Origin: JBDOQU01 sp039839375
Lineage (GTDB): Bacteria; Pseudomonadota; Alphaproteobacteria; DSM-16000; Inquilinaceae
DNA: 64,000 nt
Reading direction: 5' to 3'
Assembly (NCBI RefSeq): GCF_039839375.1
Contig: NZ_JBDOQU010000009.1
Span: 1 to 64,000, forward strand
In this document: piece after piece, positions 8,691 through 17,077 of the stretch
How the letters are laid out: each line of letters starts with the position of its first letter
How positions within the stretch are numbered: the first letter of the stretch is position 1
The notes under the pieces: generated by a model
Told to the model about the DNA's origin: nothing
What the model saw: only the letters and a program-made list of their open reading frames with translations
The model's database searches: none
Position numbers and translations under genes: made by a program

Positions 8691-9647
8691 ATGGCTTTGA
8701 AGCGATTGATGCAGGGCGCGGTGGCCGGCGCGGCCCTGGCCGTTTCCGTTGCGGCGCTGCCGGCGACGGCTCAGGCTGAAGGCGAGCATTTCGTGATGAT
8801 CAGCCACGGGCCGGATTCCGATACCTGGTGGAACACCATCAAGAACGCCCTCGCGCTCGCCGCCGAGCAGATGGAGGTTTCGGTCGATTATCTGAACCCG
8901 CCGACCGGCGATCTGGCCGACATGGCCCGGCTGGTCGAGCAGGCGGCGTCCTCCAATCCCGACGGCATCATCGTGACGATCGCGGATTTCAATGTCCTGC
9001 AAGGACCGATCACCGACGCCGTCCGCAAGGGCATCCCGGTCATCACCATCAATTCCGGCACGCAGGAGCAGAGCGATGAACTGGGCGCTCTCCTGCATAT
9101 CGGTCAGCCCGAATATGACGCCGGCTACGGCGCGGGGCTGCGCGCCAAGGAAGCGGGCGTGACCAACTTCCTCTGCGTCAACCACTACATCACCAACCCG
9201 GCCTCGGTCGAACGCTGCCAGGGCTTCGCCGACGCGCTGGGGGTCGAACTGGGCGACCAGATGATCGATTCCGGCATCGACCCGACGGAGGTCACGACCA
9301 AGGTCGAAGCCTATCTGCGCACCCATCCGGAGACGAACGGCATCCTGGCGCTGGGCCCGAATTCGGCGGAGCCGACGATCCAGGTGCTTGAGGACAACCG
9401 CATGGCCGGCGAGATCTTCTTCGGCACCTTCGACCTCAGCGCAGGGATCGCCGAGGCGATCAAGGCCGGCACGATCAATTTCGCGATCGATCAGCAGCCC
9501 TTCCTCCAGGGTTATCTGCCGGTGGTTCTGCTGACCAACTACGCGCGCTACGGCGTCATCCCCAGCAGCGACATCAACTCCGGCCCCGGCTTCGTGACGG
9601 AGGAGAATATCGCCCTGGTCGAGGAACTGGCCGGCGAATATCGCTGA
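8691..9647 (+). CDS. Periplasmic sugar/inositol-binding protein of an ABC importer
   Basis: This 318-residue protein starts with a Sec signal peptide (MALKRLMQGAVAGAALAVSV...ATAQA, cleavage near residue 29). It is a type I periplasmic binding protein of the Peripla_BP_4/RbsB class. The two-lobed core shows VMISHGPDSDTWWNTIKNAL, GIPVITINSGT and late FAIDQQPFLQGYLPV, as in ribose- and inositol-binding relatives. GGGAGGATATCAAG precedes the ATG. It heads an operon with permease and ATPase genes and sits beside iolR, so myo-inositol (or a related cyclitol) is the likely ligand. Ligand identity is inference from context. Confidence 0.88.
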   Translation: MALKRLMQGAVAGAALAVSVAALPATAQAEGEHFVMISHGPDSDTWWNTIKNALALAAEQMEVSVDYLNPPTGDLADMARLVEQAASSNPDGIIVTIADFNVLQGPITDAVRKGIPVITINSGTQEQSDELGALLHIGQPEYDAGYGAGLRAKEAGVTNFLCVNHYITNPASVERCQGFADALGVELGDQMIDSGIDPTEVTTKVEAYLRTHPETNGILALGPNSAEPTIQVLEDNRMAGEIFFGTFDLSAGIAEAIKAGTINFAIDQQPFLQGYLPVVLLTNYARYGVIPSSDINSGPGFVTEENIALVEELAGEYR

Positions 9648-9657
9648 GCCGGAAGGA

Positions 9658-9684
9658 GGCCGGGTGGCTCCCCAGCGCCCGGCC
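9658..9684 (+). terminator. Intra-operon stem-loop after the binding-protein gene
   Basis: GGCCGGG (9658-9664) pairs perfectly with CCCGGCC (9678-9684) across a 13-base loop, 11 bases after the binding-protein stop. The next bases, TCACTTCTTTCGG, are only partly T-rich. It is better read as a partial terminator or mRNA-stabilising hairpin that keeps binding-protein levels above permease levels than as a full terminator. Confidence 0.5.
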
Positions 9685-9727
9685 TCACTTCTTTCGGATA
9701 GCTTCCCGTCGCCTCTCGGACCGGTCC

Positions 9728-10846
9728 ATGACCATCTCCACCGAAACATCCTCGCCCCCTCCCGACGAACGGGTCCGGGACGTCTCCATCCTGTCGCGGC
9801 TGATGACGCGGCCGGAGCTGGGCGCTATGTCGGGGACCATCCTGGTCTTCGTCTTCTTCGCTCTCGTCGCAGGCGGGTCGGGCATGTTCTCCGGCGATGG
9901 GATCATGAACTGGACCATCGTCTCAGCACAGCTCGGCGTGCTGGCGGTCGGCGCCAGCCTTCTGATGATCGCGGGAGAATTCGACCTTTCCATCGGCTCC
10001 ATGATCGGCTTCGCCGGTATGATGATCGCCATACCGGTGGTCTTCTTTGGCTGGCCGGCCTGGGTCGCGATCCTGTTCGCCTTCGCCGGCGCCATGGGGA
10101 TTGGGGCGCTGATCGGCTTTCTCGTCATCCGGACGGGGCTGCCTTCCTTCATCGTCTCGCTCGCCTTCCTGTTCATTTTGCGCGGCCTGACCATCGCGCT
10201 CTCCATCATGTTCACCAACCGGACGATCGTCGGCGGCGTGCGCGACGGGGCGGAGGGCGACTGGCTGGCCCCGCTGTTCGGCGGCAAGATCGGCCTGCCG
10301 CTCTTCAACCTCCTGGCCGATTGGGGGCTTATCGGCCGCTATGACGACGGCGTGCCCTATGTAGACGGCATTCCGATGATCATCGTCTGGTGGGTGGTGC
10401 TGGCGGCGCTGGCGAGTTGGGTCCTGTTGCGCACCCGGTTCGGCAACTGGATCTTCGCATCGGGCGGCGATCCGGTCGCCGCGCGCAATGTGGGCGTCCC
10501 GGTGGCGCGGGTGAAGATCGTGCTGTTCATGTTCACCGCCTTCTGCGCCACAGTCTACGCCGCCTGCCAGGTCTTCGAATTCGGCTCCGCCTCCGCCGAT
10601 CGGGGCCTCTTGAAGGAGTTCGAAGCGATCATCGCCGCCGTCATCGGTGGGACGCTGCTGACCGGCGGCTACGGCTCAGTCGTCGGCGCCTGCTTTGGCG
10701 CCCTGATCTTCGGCGTGGTGCAGATGGGCATCTTCTACACCGGCGTTAGCACGGACTGGTTCCGGGTGTTCCTCGGCGTGATGCTGCTGATCGCCGTCAT
10801 CTTCAACAATTTCATCCGGCGCAAGGTGACGGGGGGACGGTCATGA
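9728..10846 (+). CDS. Sugar/inositol ABC transporter permease (RbsC-type)
   Basis: The 372-residue protein is an inner-membrane permease of the BPD_transp_2 family (RbsC/FrcB-like) with about 9-10 hydrophobic segments. Family blocks include GVLAVGASLLMIAGEFDLSIGSM, VIRTGLPSFIVSLAFLFI and the late EAIIAAVIGGTLLTGGYGSVVGA. A loop of about 50 residues around DGAEGDWLAPLFGGKIGLP is periplasmic in relatives. The stop overlaps the ATPase start as ATGA, so the two are translationally coupled. The ribosome binding site is weak, fitting the hairpin-modulated expression upstream. Confidence 0.9.
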   Translation: MTISTETSSPPPDERVRDVSILSRLMTRPELGAMSGTILVFVFFALVAGGSGMFSGDGIMNWTIVSAQLGVLAVGASLLMIAGEFDLSIGSMIGFAGMMIAIPVVFFGWPAWVAILFAFAGAMGIGALIGFLVIRTGLPSFIVSLAFLFILRGLTIALSIMFTNRTIVGGVRDGAEGDWLAPLFGGKIGLPLFNLLADWGLIGRYDDGVPYVDGIPMIIVWWVVLAALASWVLLRTRFGNWIFASGGDPVAARNVGVPVARVKIVLFMFTAFCATVYAACQVFEFGSASADRGLLKEFEAIIAAVIGGTLLTGGYGSVVGACFGALIFGVVQMGIFYTGVSTDWFRVFLGVMLLIAVIFNNFIRRKVTGGRS

Positions 10847-11667
10847 TGGAGGCGGCTCCTCTTGTTGAACTGCGCGGCGTGTCGAAATATTTCGGCTCCG
10901 TCGTCGCGCTCAAGGACATCACCATGTCGGTTCGTCCGGGCGAGGTTCTGGCGCTCCTGGGCGACAATGGCGCGGGCAAGTCGACGCTCATCAAGACGCT
11001 GTCGGGCGTCCATGAGCCCAGCGAGGGCTCGCTTTTCGTGGAGGGGCGGGAGGTCCGGTTCGGCTCCCCGCGCGACGCGCTCGATCTCGGCATCGCCACG
11101 GTCTACCAGGACCTCGCCATGGTCCCGCTGATGAGCATCACGCGGAACTTCTTCATGGGGCGGGAGCCGACGAAGGGCAAAGGCCCGCTGAAGCGGTTCG
11201 ACGCCGCCTTCGCCGGCCGCGTCGCGAAGGAGGAGATGGCCCGCATCGGCATCGACGTGCGCGATCCGTCCCAGGCGGTCGGCACCCTTTCGGGCGGGGA
11301 GCGGCAGTGCGTCGCCATCGCGCGCGCGGTCTATTTCGGCGCCAAGGTGCTGATCCTGGACGAGCCGACCTCCGCGCTCGGCGTCAAGCAGGCCTCCATG
11401 GTGCTGCGCTACGTCGCCCAGGCAAGGGCGCGCAATCTGGGCGTCATCTTCATCACCCACAACGTCCATCACGCTTATCCGGTGGCCGACACTTTCACGC
11501 TCCTGAATCGGGGGCGGTCCATGGGCACTTTCGCCAAGGACAAGGTCAGCCGGGAGGAGGTGCTGGAGATGATGGCCGGCGGCCAGGAGCTTGAGACGTT
11601 GACGGCCGAGCTGGCTGAACTCTCTCGCGGCAACGGCGATAGCAACGGCGCGGCCAGGGCCGGATAG
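10843..11667 (+). CDS. Sugar/inositol ABC transporter ATP-binding protein, single-domain type
   Basis: The 274-residue cytoplasmic ATPase has Walker A GDNGAGKST, signature LSGGERQ, Walker B LILDEPTSAL and the switch His in FITHNVHH. RbsA- and IatA-type sugar ATPases usually carry two fused ABC domains of ~500 residues. This one has a single domain as in fructose-type FrcA and should act as a homodimer. It overlaps the permease by 4 bases and precedes the dehydrogenase by 6, so all four genes look like one operon. The substrate is inferred from the neighbours. Confidence 0.9.
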   Translation: MMEAAPLVELRGVSKYFGSVVALKDITMSVRPGEVLALLGDNGAGKSTLIKTLSGVHEPSEGSLFVEGREVRFGSPRDALDLGIATVYQDLAMVPLMSITRNFFMGREPTKGKGPLKRFDAAFAGRVAKEEMARIGIDVRDPSQAVGTLSGGERQCVAIARAVYFGAKVLILDEPTSALGVKQASMVLRYVAQARARNLGVIFITHNVHHAYPVADTFTLLNRGRSMGTFAKDKVSREEVLEMMAGGQELETLTAELAELSRGNGDSNGAARAG

Positions 11668-11673
11668 CCGAGA

Positions 11674-12840
11674 ATGCGCCGCACGCTGGGGATCGGCCTG
11701 ATCGGCACGGGCTTCATGGGCGTGTGCCACGCCATGGCGTTCCGCGCCGCGCCCGCCCTGTTCCCGGACGGTCCCGACGCGCGGCTGGAGATGGTGGCGG
11801 ATCTGGATTCCGACGCGGCGCGGGGTCTCGCCTCCCGCTTCGGTTTCGCCCGCGCGACCGATGATTGGCGGGCGCTGGTCGCCGATCCGGCGGTCGATAT
11901 CGTCGCCGTCACCGCGCCCAACGCCCTGCATCGGGAGATGACGCTGGCGGCGCTGGCCGCGGGCAAGCACGTCTATTGCGAAAAGCCGATGGCGGTGGCG
12001 CTGGAGGATGCGATCGCCATGGCCGACGCGGCCGACGAGGCCGGAACCGTCACGCTGGTCGGCTACAACTACCTCCGCAGCCCCGCCGTCACCTTCACCC
12101 GGAAGCTGGTGGAGGAAAGCGCGATCGGCCGTCCGACCTATTTTCGCGGCCTGTCGGATGAGGACTACATGGCCTCTCCCGATGTCCCCTTCTCATGGCG
12201 CTGCCGGCGCGATCTGGCGGGGACGGGAGCGCTGGGCGACATCGGATCGCATATCCTCAGCTTCGCGTGCTACCTGATGGGGCCGATCCGCTCGGTCTCC
12301 GCGGATCGCAGCACCATCATCGCCGACCGGCCGGTGACCGGATCGGCGAAGCAGTTCGGTCCGCTCGCCGCCGACGCCGACGCGCCCCGCGCGCCGGTGG
12401 AGAATGAGGACATCGTCCACGCCATGCTGCGCTTCGACGGTGGGATCATCGGGACGATCGCCACCAGCCGCGTCGCCTGGGGCCGGAAGAACCGCCTCGC
12501 GTTCGAGCTTTACGGGACGGAGGGCAGCATCCTCTTCGACCAGGAGCGGATGAACGAGCTTCTCCTTTTCCAGCCATCGGCCGCCGGGAGTGACCGGAAC
12601 GGCTTCCGGAAGATCCTTCTCGGCCCCGACCATCCGCCCTACGGTGCCTTCCTGCCCGCACCGGGCCACGGGCTGGGCTTCAACGATCTGAAGGTGGCGG
12701 AGGCAGGCGCTCTCCTGGCCGCCATCGGCAGCGGCGCGCCGGCCTGGCCGGATTTCCGTCAGGCCCTGGAGATCGAACACACCCTCCACGCCATCGACCG
12801 CGCAGCGACGGCGGGGGCCTGGATCGACGTTCTCGGCTGA
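11674..12840 (+). CDS. Gfo/Idh/MocA-family oxidoreductase, second inositol-locus dehydrogenase
   Basis: The 388-residue protein has an N-terminal NAD(P)-binding fold with LIGTGFMGVCHA, the EKPMAVALEDA loop and a C-terminal domain with GTGALGDIGSHILSFACYLMG. It is about 60 residues longer than the IolG encoded at 6640-7626 and belongs to a different subfamily. As the last gene of the importer operon, 6 bases after the ATPase, it probably oxidises another inositol isomer such as scyllo- or chiro-inositol, or an inositol derivative, and feeds it to IolE. Family is secure; substrate is a guess. Confidence 0.85.
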   Translation: MRRTLGIGLIGTGFMGVCHAMAFRAAPALFPDGPDARLEMVADLDSDAARGLASRFGFARATDDWRALVADPAVDIVAVTAPNALHREMTLAALAAGKHVYCEKPMAVALEDAIAMADAADEAGTVTLVGYNYLRSPAVTFTRKLVEESAIGRPTYFRGLSDEDYMASPDVPFSWRCRRDLAGTGALGDIGSHILSFACYLMGPIRSVSADRSTIIADRPVTGSAKQFGPLAADADAPRAPVENEDIVHAMLRFDGGIIGTIATSRVAWGRKNRLAFELYGTEGSILFDQERMNELLLFQPSAAGSDRNGFRKILLGPDHPPYGAFLPAPGHGLGFNDLKVAEAGALLAAIGSGAPAWPDFRQALEIEHTLHAIDRAATAGAWIDVLG

Positions 12841-12922
12841 AGCGTCACGCCCATCACGATCGTCCAAGACTTCGGCATCCGAACGCCGCATGGTGGGCCC
12901 TTCCGCTTTGAAGGAGCCTTCC

Positions 12923-13306
12923 ATGCCGCTCGACGACCCGAAGACCTACTCCGCGATCAATCTCGAGAAGAAGTTCGACCTCTTCTCCGAACAATGGACT
13001 CCGAAGGTCATTGCGGAGATGAACGACTACCAGTTCAAGATCGCCCGGCTTGAGGGCGATTTCGTCTGGCACGACCACCCCGACACGGACGAGACGTTCA
13101 TCGTGCTGGGCGGGGAATTGCGCATCGACTTCCGGGACGGCCATGTCCTTCTGAAAGCGGGCGAGATGTTCGTCGTGCCCAAGGGCGTCGAGCACAAGCC
13201 TTATGCGGAGAAGGAGGTCAGGCTGATGCTGATCGAGCCGCGCGGCGTCCTCAACACCGGCAATGTCGGCGGCGACAGGACCGCCCAGAACGACGTCTGG
13301 ATCTGA
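12923..13306 (+). CDS. Small cupin-domain protein
   Basis: I chose the ATG at 12923 because AAGGAG lies 6 bases upstream; the product is 127 residues. It is a single-domain cupin. Motif 1 is GDFVWHDHPDTDETFIVLGGELRIDF, with His, His and Glu metal ligands. Motif 2 is GEMFVVPKGVEHKPYA. Such proteins are often small metal-dependent isomerases, dioxygenases or binding proteins, and no specific reaction can be read. It sits 82 bases after the dehydrogenase and converges on ggt with 13 bases between them. Whether it belongs to the inositol operon is uncertain. Confidence 0.85.
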   Translation: MPLDDPKTYSAINLEKKFDLFSEQWTPKVIAEMNDYQFKIARLEGDFVWHDHPDTDETFIVLGGELRIDFRDGHVLLKAGEMFVVPKGVEHKPYAEKEVRLMLIEPRGVLNTGNVGGDRTAQNDVWI

Positions 13307-13319
13307 CGCGCCTCTCCCC

Positions 13320-15113
13320 CTACCTTCCCATGGCATAGGCCTGCATCAGCCTCGGCGTCGCCGCGGCCTTCAGGACACCGTCCTCCTCCCGCGCCGCGGC
13401 GCACATGCGCCCGACAGACCAGGGCTCCGCGACCGTCACCTCATGGCCTCGCGCCTTCAGCGCCTCGATCGTCGCCGGGCCGAAATTCTCCTCCACCGTC
13501 AGGCAGCCGAGCTTCGCCTGCCGGGGGTAGAAGGAGCTCGGCATGTGTTCGGTATGGAACAGCGGTCCGTCGATGGCGCGCTGGAGGTCGTGCCCGTGAT
13601 GGATATGCCGCAGGAGGAAAATCGTCTGCCACTGGTCCTGCTGGTCGCCGCCGGGGGTGCCGAACGCCATGTAGGGTTTCCCGTCCCTGAAGGCGATGGA
13701 CGGGGTCAGCGTCGTGCGCGGCCGCTTTCCGGGGGCAAGGCTGGCCGGCAGCCCCTCTTTCAGCCAGAACATCTGTCCGCGGCTGTTCAGCGGGAAGCCC
13801 AGCCCCGGCACGACGGGAGAACTTTGCAGCCAGCCGCCGGAGGGGGTGGCGGACACCATGTTGCCGTCCCTGTCGATAACGTCGATATGGCAGGTGTCAC
13901 CGCGCCGGTCGCCCAGATGGGCCATGGTCGGCTCCCCGCCGCCGGCCCCGGCGGCCGTCAAATCCATCTCGCTGAGGCGCAGCAGATCCTCGCCCGTCGG
14001 CGTGCGCTCGCCCGCGGTGCCGGGACGAAGCTCCTTGGAAGCTTCTTCCCCGACCAGTGCCCGCCTCGAGTCGTTGTAGGCATCCGACAGCAGCGTCTCC
14101 ATCGGCACGTCGCCGAAGGCGGGGTCGCCGTAATAGGCTTCGCGGTCGGCGAAGGCCAGCTTCATGCATTCGGTCACGACATGGACGAAATCCGGCCCCG
14201 TCGGGTCCATGGCCGCGATGTCGAATCCCTTCAGCAGCGCCAGTTGCTGAAGCAGCACCGGCCCCTGTCCCCACGGCCCGGTCTTGAAGACCGTATGGCC
14301 GTGATAGTCGTAGCTGAGCGGCGTTTCGTAACTCGACCGCCAGCCGGCCATGTCGGCGGCCGTGATGACCCCCTTGTGGGGCGCGCCGCTGGCGTCCATC
14401 ACCGCCGTGCGGGTCGCGAACCGCTCGATCGCCTCGGCCACGAAGCCGCGATAGAAGGCGTCCCGCGCGCGGTCGATCCGCGCCTCGCGGCTGCCGCCCG
14501 TCTTCGCCTCGTCGACGATCCGCTGATAGGTATCGGCAAGCGTCGGGTTGGCGAACAGCTTCCCGGTTTCGGGAACGTCGCCGCCGGGCATGAATATGTC
14601 GGCGGAGCTTTTCCAATGCTCCCGGAACATCGGGCTGATATCCCGGATCGACTGGGCGACGCGCGCCAGCAATGGATGGCCGTGGCGGGCATAGTGGATG
14701 GCCGGCGCCATCACGTCGGCCGCCTCCAGCCTTCCATGGTCGCGCAGCAGCGTCATCCAGGCGTCGAACGCGCCGGGGATGACGGCAGCAAGAAGGCCGG
14801 TGCCCGGGATATGGGTCAGGCCTTCGGAGCGATAGTGAGCAATGGTCGCGCCCGCTGGCGTCACCCCCTGCCCACACAGCACGGTCGGCCGCTCCGCCCC
14901 CGTCGGAAGCAATAGGATCGGGACCTCCCCTGACGGACCGTTCAGGTGCGGCTCCACGATCTGAAGCGTCAGCCCCCCGGCGACCGCCGCGTCGAATGCG
15001 TTGCCGCCGCGTTCCAGCATAGACATGGCGACGGCGCTGGCGATCCAGTGGGTGGAGGCGACGACGCCGAACGTGCCGCGGATTTCCGGACGGGTCGTGA
15101 AGATCTGGCTCAT
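13320..15113 (-). CDS. ggt: Gamma-glutamyltransferase family protein
   Basis: This 597-residue N-terminal-nucleophile hydrolase cleaves gamma-glutamyl bonds, for example in glutathione. I chose the ATG at 15113 (MSQIFTTRPEIRGTFG), with AGGAA about 8 bases upstream; upstream in-frame codons read through the dppC-like stop region. The predicted self-cleavage site and nucleophile is Thr407 in GDTCHIDVID, matching the family's T-H-x-x-V-x-D pattern with Cys after the Thr. No signal peptide is visible, so the enzyme may act in the cytoplasm on imported peptides. It is the last gene of a seven-gene operon with a dipeptide-type importer. Confidence 0.88.
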   Translation of the reverse strand: MSQIFTTRPEIRGTFGVVASTHWIASAVAMSMLERGGNAFDAAVAGGLTLQIVEPHLNGPSGEVPILLLPTGAERPTVLCGQGVTPAGATIAHYRSEGLTHIPGTGLLAAVIPGAFDAWMTLLRDHGRLEAADVMAPAIHYARHGHPLLARVAQSIRDISPMFREHWKSSADIFMPGGDVPETGKLFANPTLADTYQRIVDEAKTGGSREARIDRARDAFYRGFVAEAIERFATRTAVMDASGAPHKGVITAADMAGWRSSYETPLSYDYHGHTVFKTGPWGQGPVLLQQLALLKGFDIAAMDPTGPDFVHVVTECMKLAFADREAYYGDPAFGDVPMETLLSDAYNDSRRALVGEEASKELRPGTAGERTPTGEDLLRLSEMDLTAAGAGGGEPTMAHLGDRRGDTCHIDVIDRDGNMVSATPSGGWLQSSPVVPGLGFPLNSRGQMFWLKEGLPASLAPGKRPRTTLTPSIAFRDGKPYMAFGTPGGDQQDQWQTIFLLRHIHHGHDLQRAIDGPLFHTEHMPSSFYPRQAKLGCLTVEENFGPATIEALKARGHEVTVAEPWSVGRMCAAAREEDGVLKAAATPRLMQAYAMGR

Positions 15114-15129
15114 GGAGGGTTCCTGACGG

Positions 15130-15993
15130 TCAGCGGCTCTTGGGGTCGAGGATGTCCCGCAACCCGTCGCCGAGTATGTTGAAGGCAAGGACGGTGACGA
15201 AGATCGCCAGCCCCGGCGACACCGCCATCCAGGGGGCCTGGGTGATGAAGTTCTTCGCGGTGTTCAGCATGCTGCCCCAGCTTGGCGCCGGCGGCTGCTG
15301 GCCGAGGCCGAGGAAGGACAGGCTGGCCTCCGCGATGATCGCCGCCGCGATGGTCAGCGTCGCCTGGACCAGCAGCGGCGGGAAGGCGTTCAGCAGGATG
15401 TAGCGGAGGATGATCCGCAGGTGCCCAGCCCCCACCGCGCGGGCGCCTTCCACATAGTCCGCGGTCTTGACCGCCAGGGTCTGGGCGCGCGCCAGGCGCA
15501 CGAAGATGGGGGAGGCGGAAAGGCCGATGGCGATCATCGCGTTGGTCAGGCTGGGGCCCAGGAAAGCCGCCAGCGCGATCGCCAGGATCAGGAACGGGCA
15601 GGCCAGCAGCGCCTCCGTCACCCGGCTGATGATCGCGTCCGACCACCGGCCGAAATAGCCCGCGACCAGCCCCAGCGGCACGCCGATCGTGACCGCGATG
15701 CCGACGGAGACGACGCCGGCGGCCAGCGAGGCCTGGGCGCCGTGGATGAGGCGGGAGAGGATGTCGCGGCCCACATCGTCCGTCCCCAGCCAATGGGCGG
15801 CCGAGGGCGCCTGCCGGATCGCGGTCCAGGTCGGCGCGATCGGATCGTAGGGGGCGATCCAGGGCGCCAGCAGCGCCACCGCCACGAACACCAGAACCAC
15901 GCTGCCGCCCATGATCGTCGTCGGCGACCGGCGAAGGCGTTTCCACAGGCGCGACGTTCGCGCCGGCGGCGTCGGGAGGGCGAGAACGGTCAT
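15130..15993 (-). CDS. Peptide ABC transporter permease, DppC type
   Basis: The 287-residue inner-membrane protein has about six transmembrane segments and the N-terminal OppC/DppC extension with TIMGGSVVLVFVAVALLAPWIAPYDP. It carries LGTDDVGRDILSRLIHGAQASL and the EAA-loop EGARAVGAGHLRIILRYILLN that contacts the ATPases. It ends with the family tail FNILGDGLRDILDPKSR. It follows the DppB-like gene by 10 bases and precedes ggt by 16. It forms the heterodimeric channel with that partner; gamma-glutamyl peptides are the proposed cargo because of ggt. Confidence 0.92.
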   Translation of the reverse strand: MTVLALPTPPARTSRLWKRLRRSPTTIMGGSVVLVFVAVALLAPWIAPYDPIAPTWTAIRQAPSAAHWLGTDDVGRDILSRLIHGAQASLAAGVVSVGIAVTIGVPLGLVAGYFGRWSDAIISRVTEALLACPFLILAIALAAFLGPSLTNAMIAIGLSASPIFVRLARAQTLAVKTADYVEGARAVGAGHLRIILRYILLNAFPPLLVQATLTIAAAIIAEASLSFLGLGQQPPAPSWGSMLNTAKNFITQAPWMAVSPGLAIFVTVLAFNILGDGLRDILDPKSR

Positions 15994-16003
15994 CGGCGCC
16001 TCC

Positions 16004-16945
16004 TCATGTCCGCAGCCGGGGATTGAGCACGAAATAGAGCATGTCGGCGACCAGGTTCATCACGATGAAGGCCGTCGCGGTGAACAGCACCACCCCCTGC
16101 ACGACGGCGTAGTCGCGGTTGAAGACGGCGTCGACGATCAGCTTGCCGAAGCCCGGGATGGTGAAGACCTGCTCCGTCAGCACCGCGCCGGACAGCAACT
16201 CGCCGAGCTGGAGGGCCGTCAGCGTCACCACGGGGATCAGCGCGTTACGCAGCGCGTGGCGCAGGATCACCACCCGCTCCTTCAGCCCCTTGGCGCGGGC
16301 GGTGCGGACATAGTCGGCGGTCAGTTCCGACAGCATCGCCGACCGGGTGTGGCGCATCATGATTCCGGCGATCCCGCTGCCCAGAACGAAGGCCGGCATG
16401 ATCATCGCGGCCAGATTTCGCCCCGGGTCGACCAGCGGGCTGACATAGCCGGACGCCGGCAGCAGGCCCCACCGCACCGAGACCAGCAGGATCAGCATGA
16501 TCCCCATCCAGAAATTCGGAAGTGAGATGCCGGAAAGCGCGATGATGTTGGCCCCGGCGTCCCAGGCGGTGCCGCGCCTGACGGCGGAGATAATGCCCGC
16601 CGGGATGCCGATCATCAGCGCGATCGTCATCGCCAGCGCCGCCAGTTCCAGCGTCACCGGCAGCTTGGTCAGGATGATCTGCGTCACCGGCATTTGCGTG
16701 CGCAGCGATATGCCCATGTCGCCCTGAACCAGGGCCGCCAGCCAATAGCCGTATTGCACGATGATCGGCTCGTTCAGATTGTACTTCTCCCGGATGAACT
16801 CGATCACCTCCGGGTCCCGTTCTTCGCCGGCCAGCGCCAGCGCCGGATCGCCCGGCAGCAGGAGCTGGAGGGAGAAGACGATCAGGCTGATCAGCAGCAG
16901 CGTCGGCAGCAGGATCAGGATCCGCCGGGCGAGATAGGTCAGCAT
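16004..16945 (-). CDS. Peptide ABC transporter permease, DppB type
   Basis: The 313-residue protein has the standard DppB architecture: an N-terminal segment (LARRILILLPTLLLISLIVFSL), a periplasmic loop with PGDPALALAG and about five further membrane helices. The EAA loop is YVRTARAKGLKERVVILRHALRN. The C-terminal end, VIMNLVADMLYFVLNPRLRT, is typical. It lies after a 132-base gap containing a double hairpin, and before the DppC-type gene by 10 bases. The length is normal. Confidence 0.92.
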   Translation of the reverse strand: MLTYLARRILILLPTLLLISLIVFSLQLLLPGDPALALAGEERDPEVIEFIREKYNLNEPIIVQYGYWLAALVQGDMGISLRTQMPVTQIILTKLPVTLELAALAMTIALMIGIPAGIISAVRRGTAWDAGANIIALSGISLPNFWMGIMLILLVSVRWGLLPASGYVSPLVDPGRNLAAMIMPAFVLGSGIAGIMMRHTRSAMLSELTADYVRTARAKGLKERVVILRHALRNALIPVVTLTALQLGELLSGAVLTEQVFTIPGFGKLIVDAVFNRDYAVVQGVVLFTATAFIVMNLVADMLYFVLNPRLRT

Positions 16946-16969
16946 GGCGCGTCTCGACGTGCGGCTGAA

Positions 16970-17065
16970 ACCACCCTCACCCCCAACCCCCTCTCCCGCA
17001 AGCAGGAGAGGGGGCTATATGGCTCCCTCCCCCGCATGCGGGGGAGGGTCGGGGTGGGGGTTGCT
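16970..17065. repeat. Tandem-hairpin dispersed repeat between binding-protein and permease genes
   Basis: Two strong stems lie side by side. CCCCCTCTCC (16987-16996) pairs with GGAGAGGGGG (17005-17014). A perfect 24-bp palindrome spans 17025-17048 around GCATGC. The outer sequence CCACCCTCACCCCCAACCCC is the inverse of that flanking 481-503. It fills most of the 132-base gap downstream of the solute-binding protein gene. It would stabilise that gene's mRNA or attenuate reading into the permease genes. Confidence 0.7.
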
Positions 17066-17077
17066 CCCATTAGGCGC

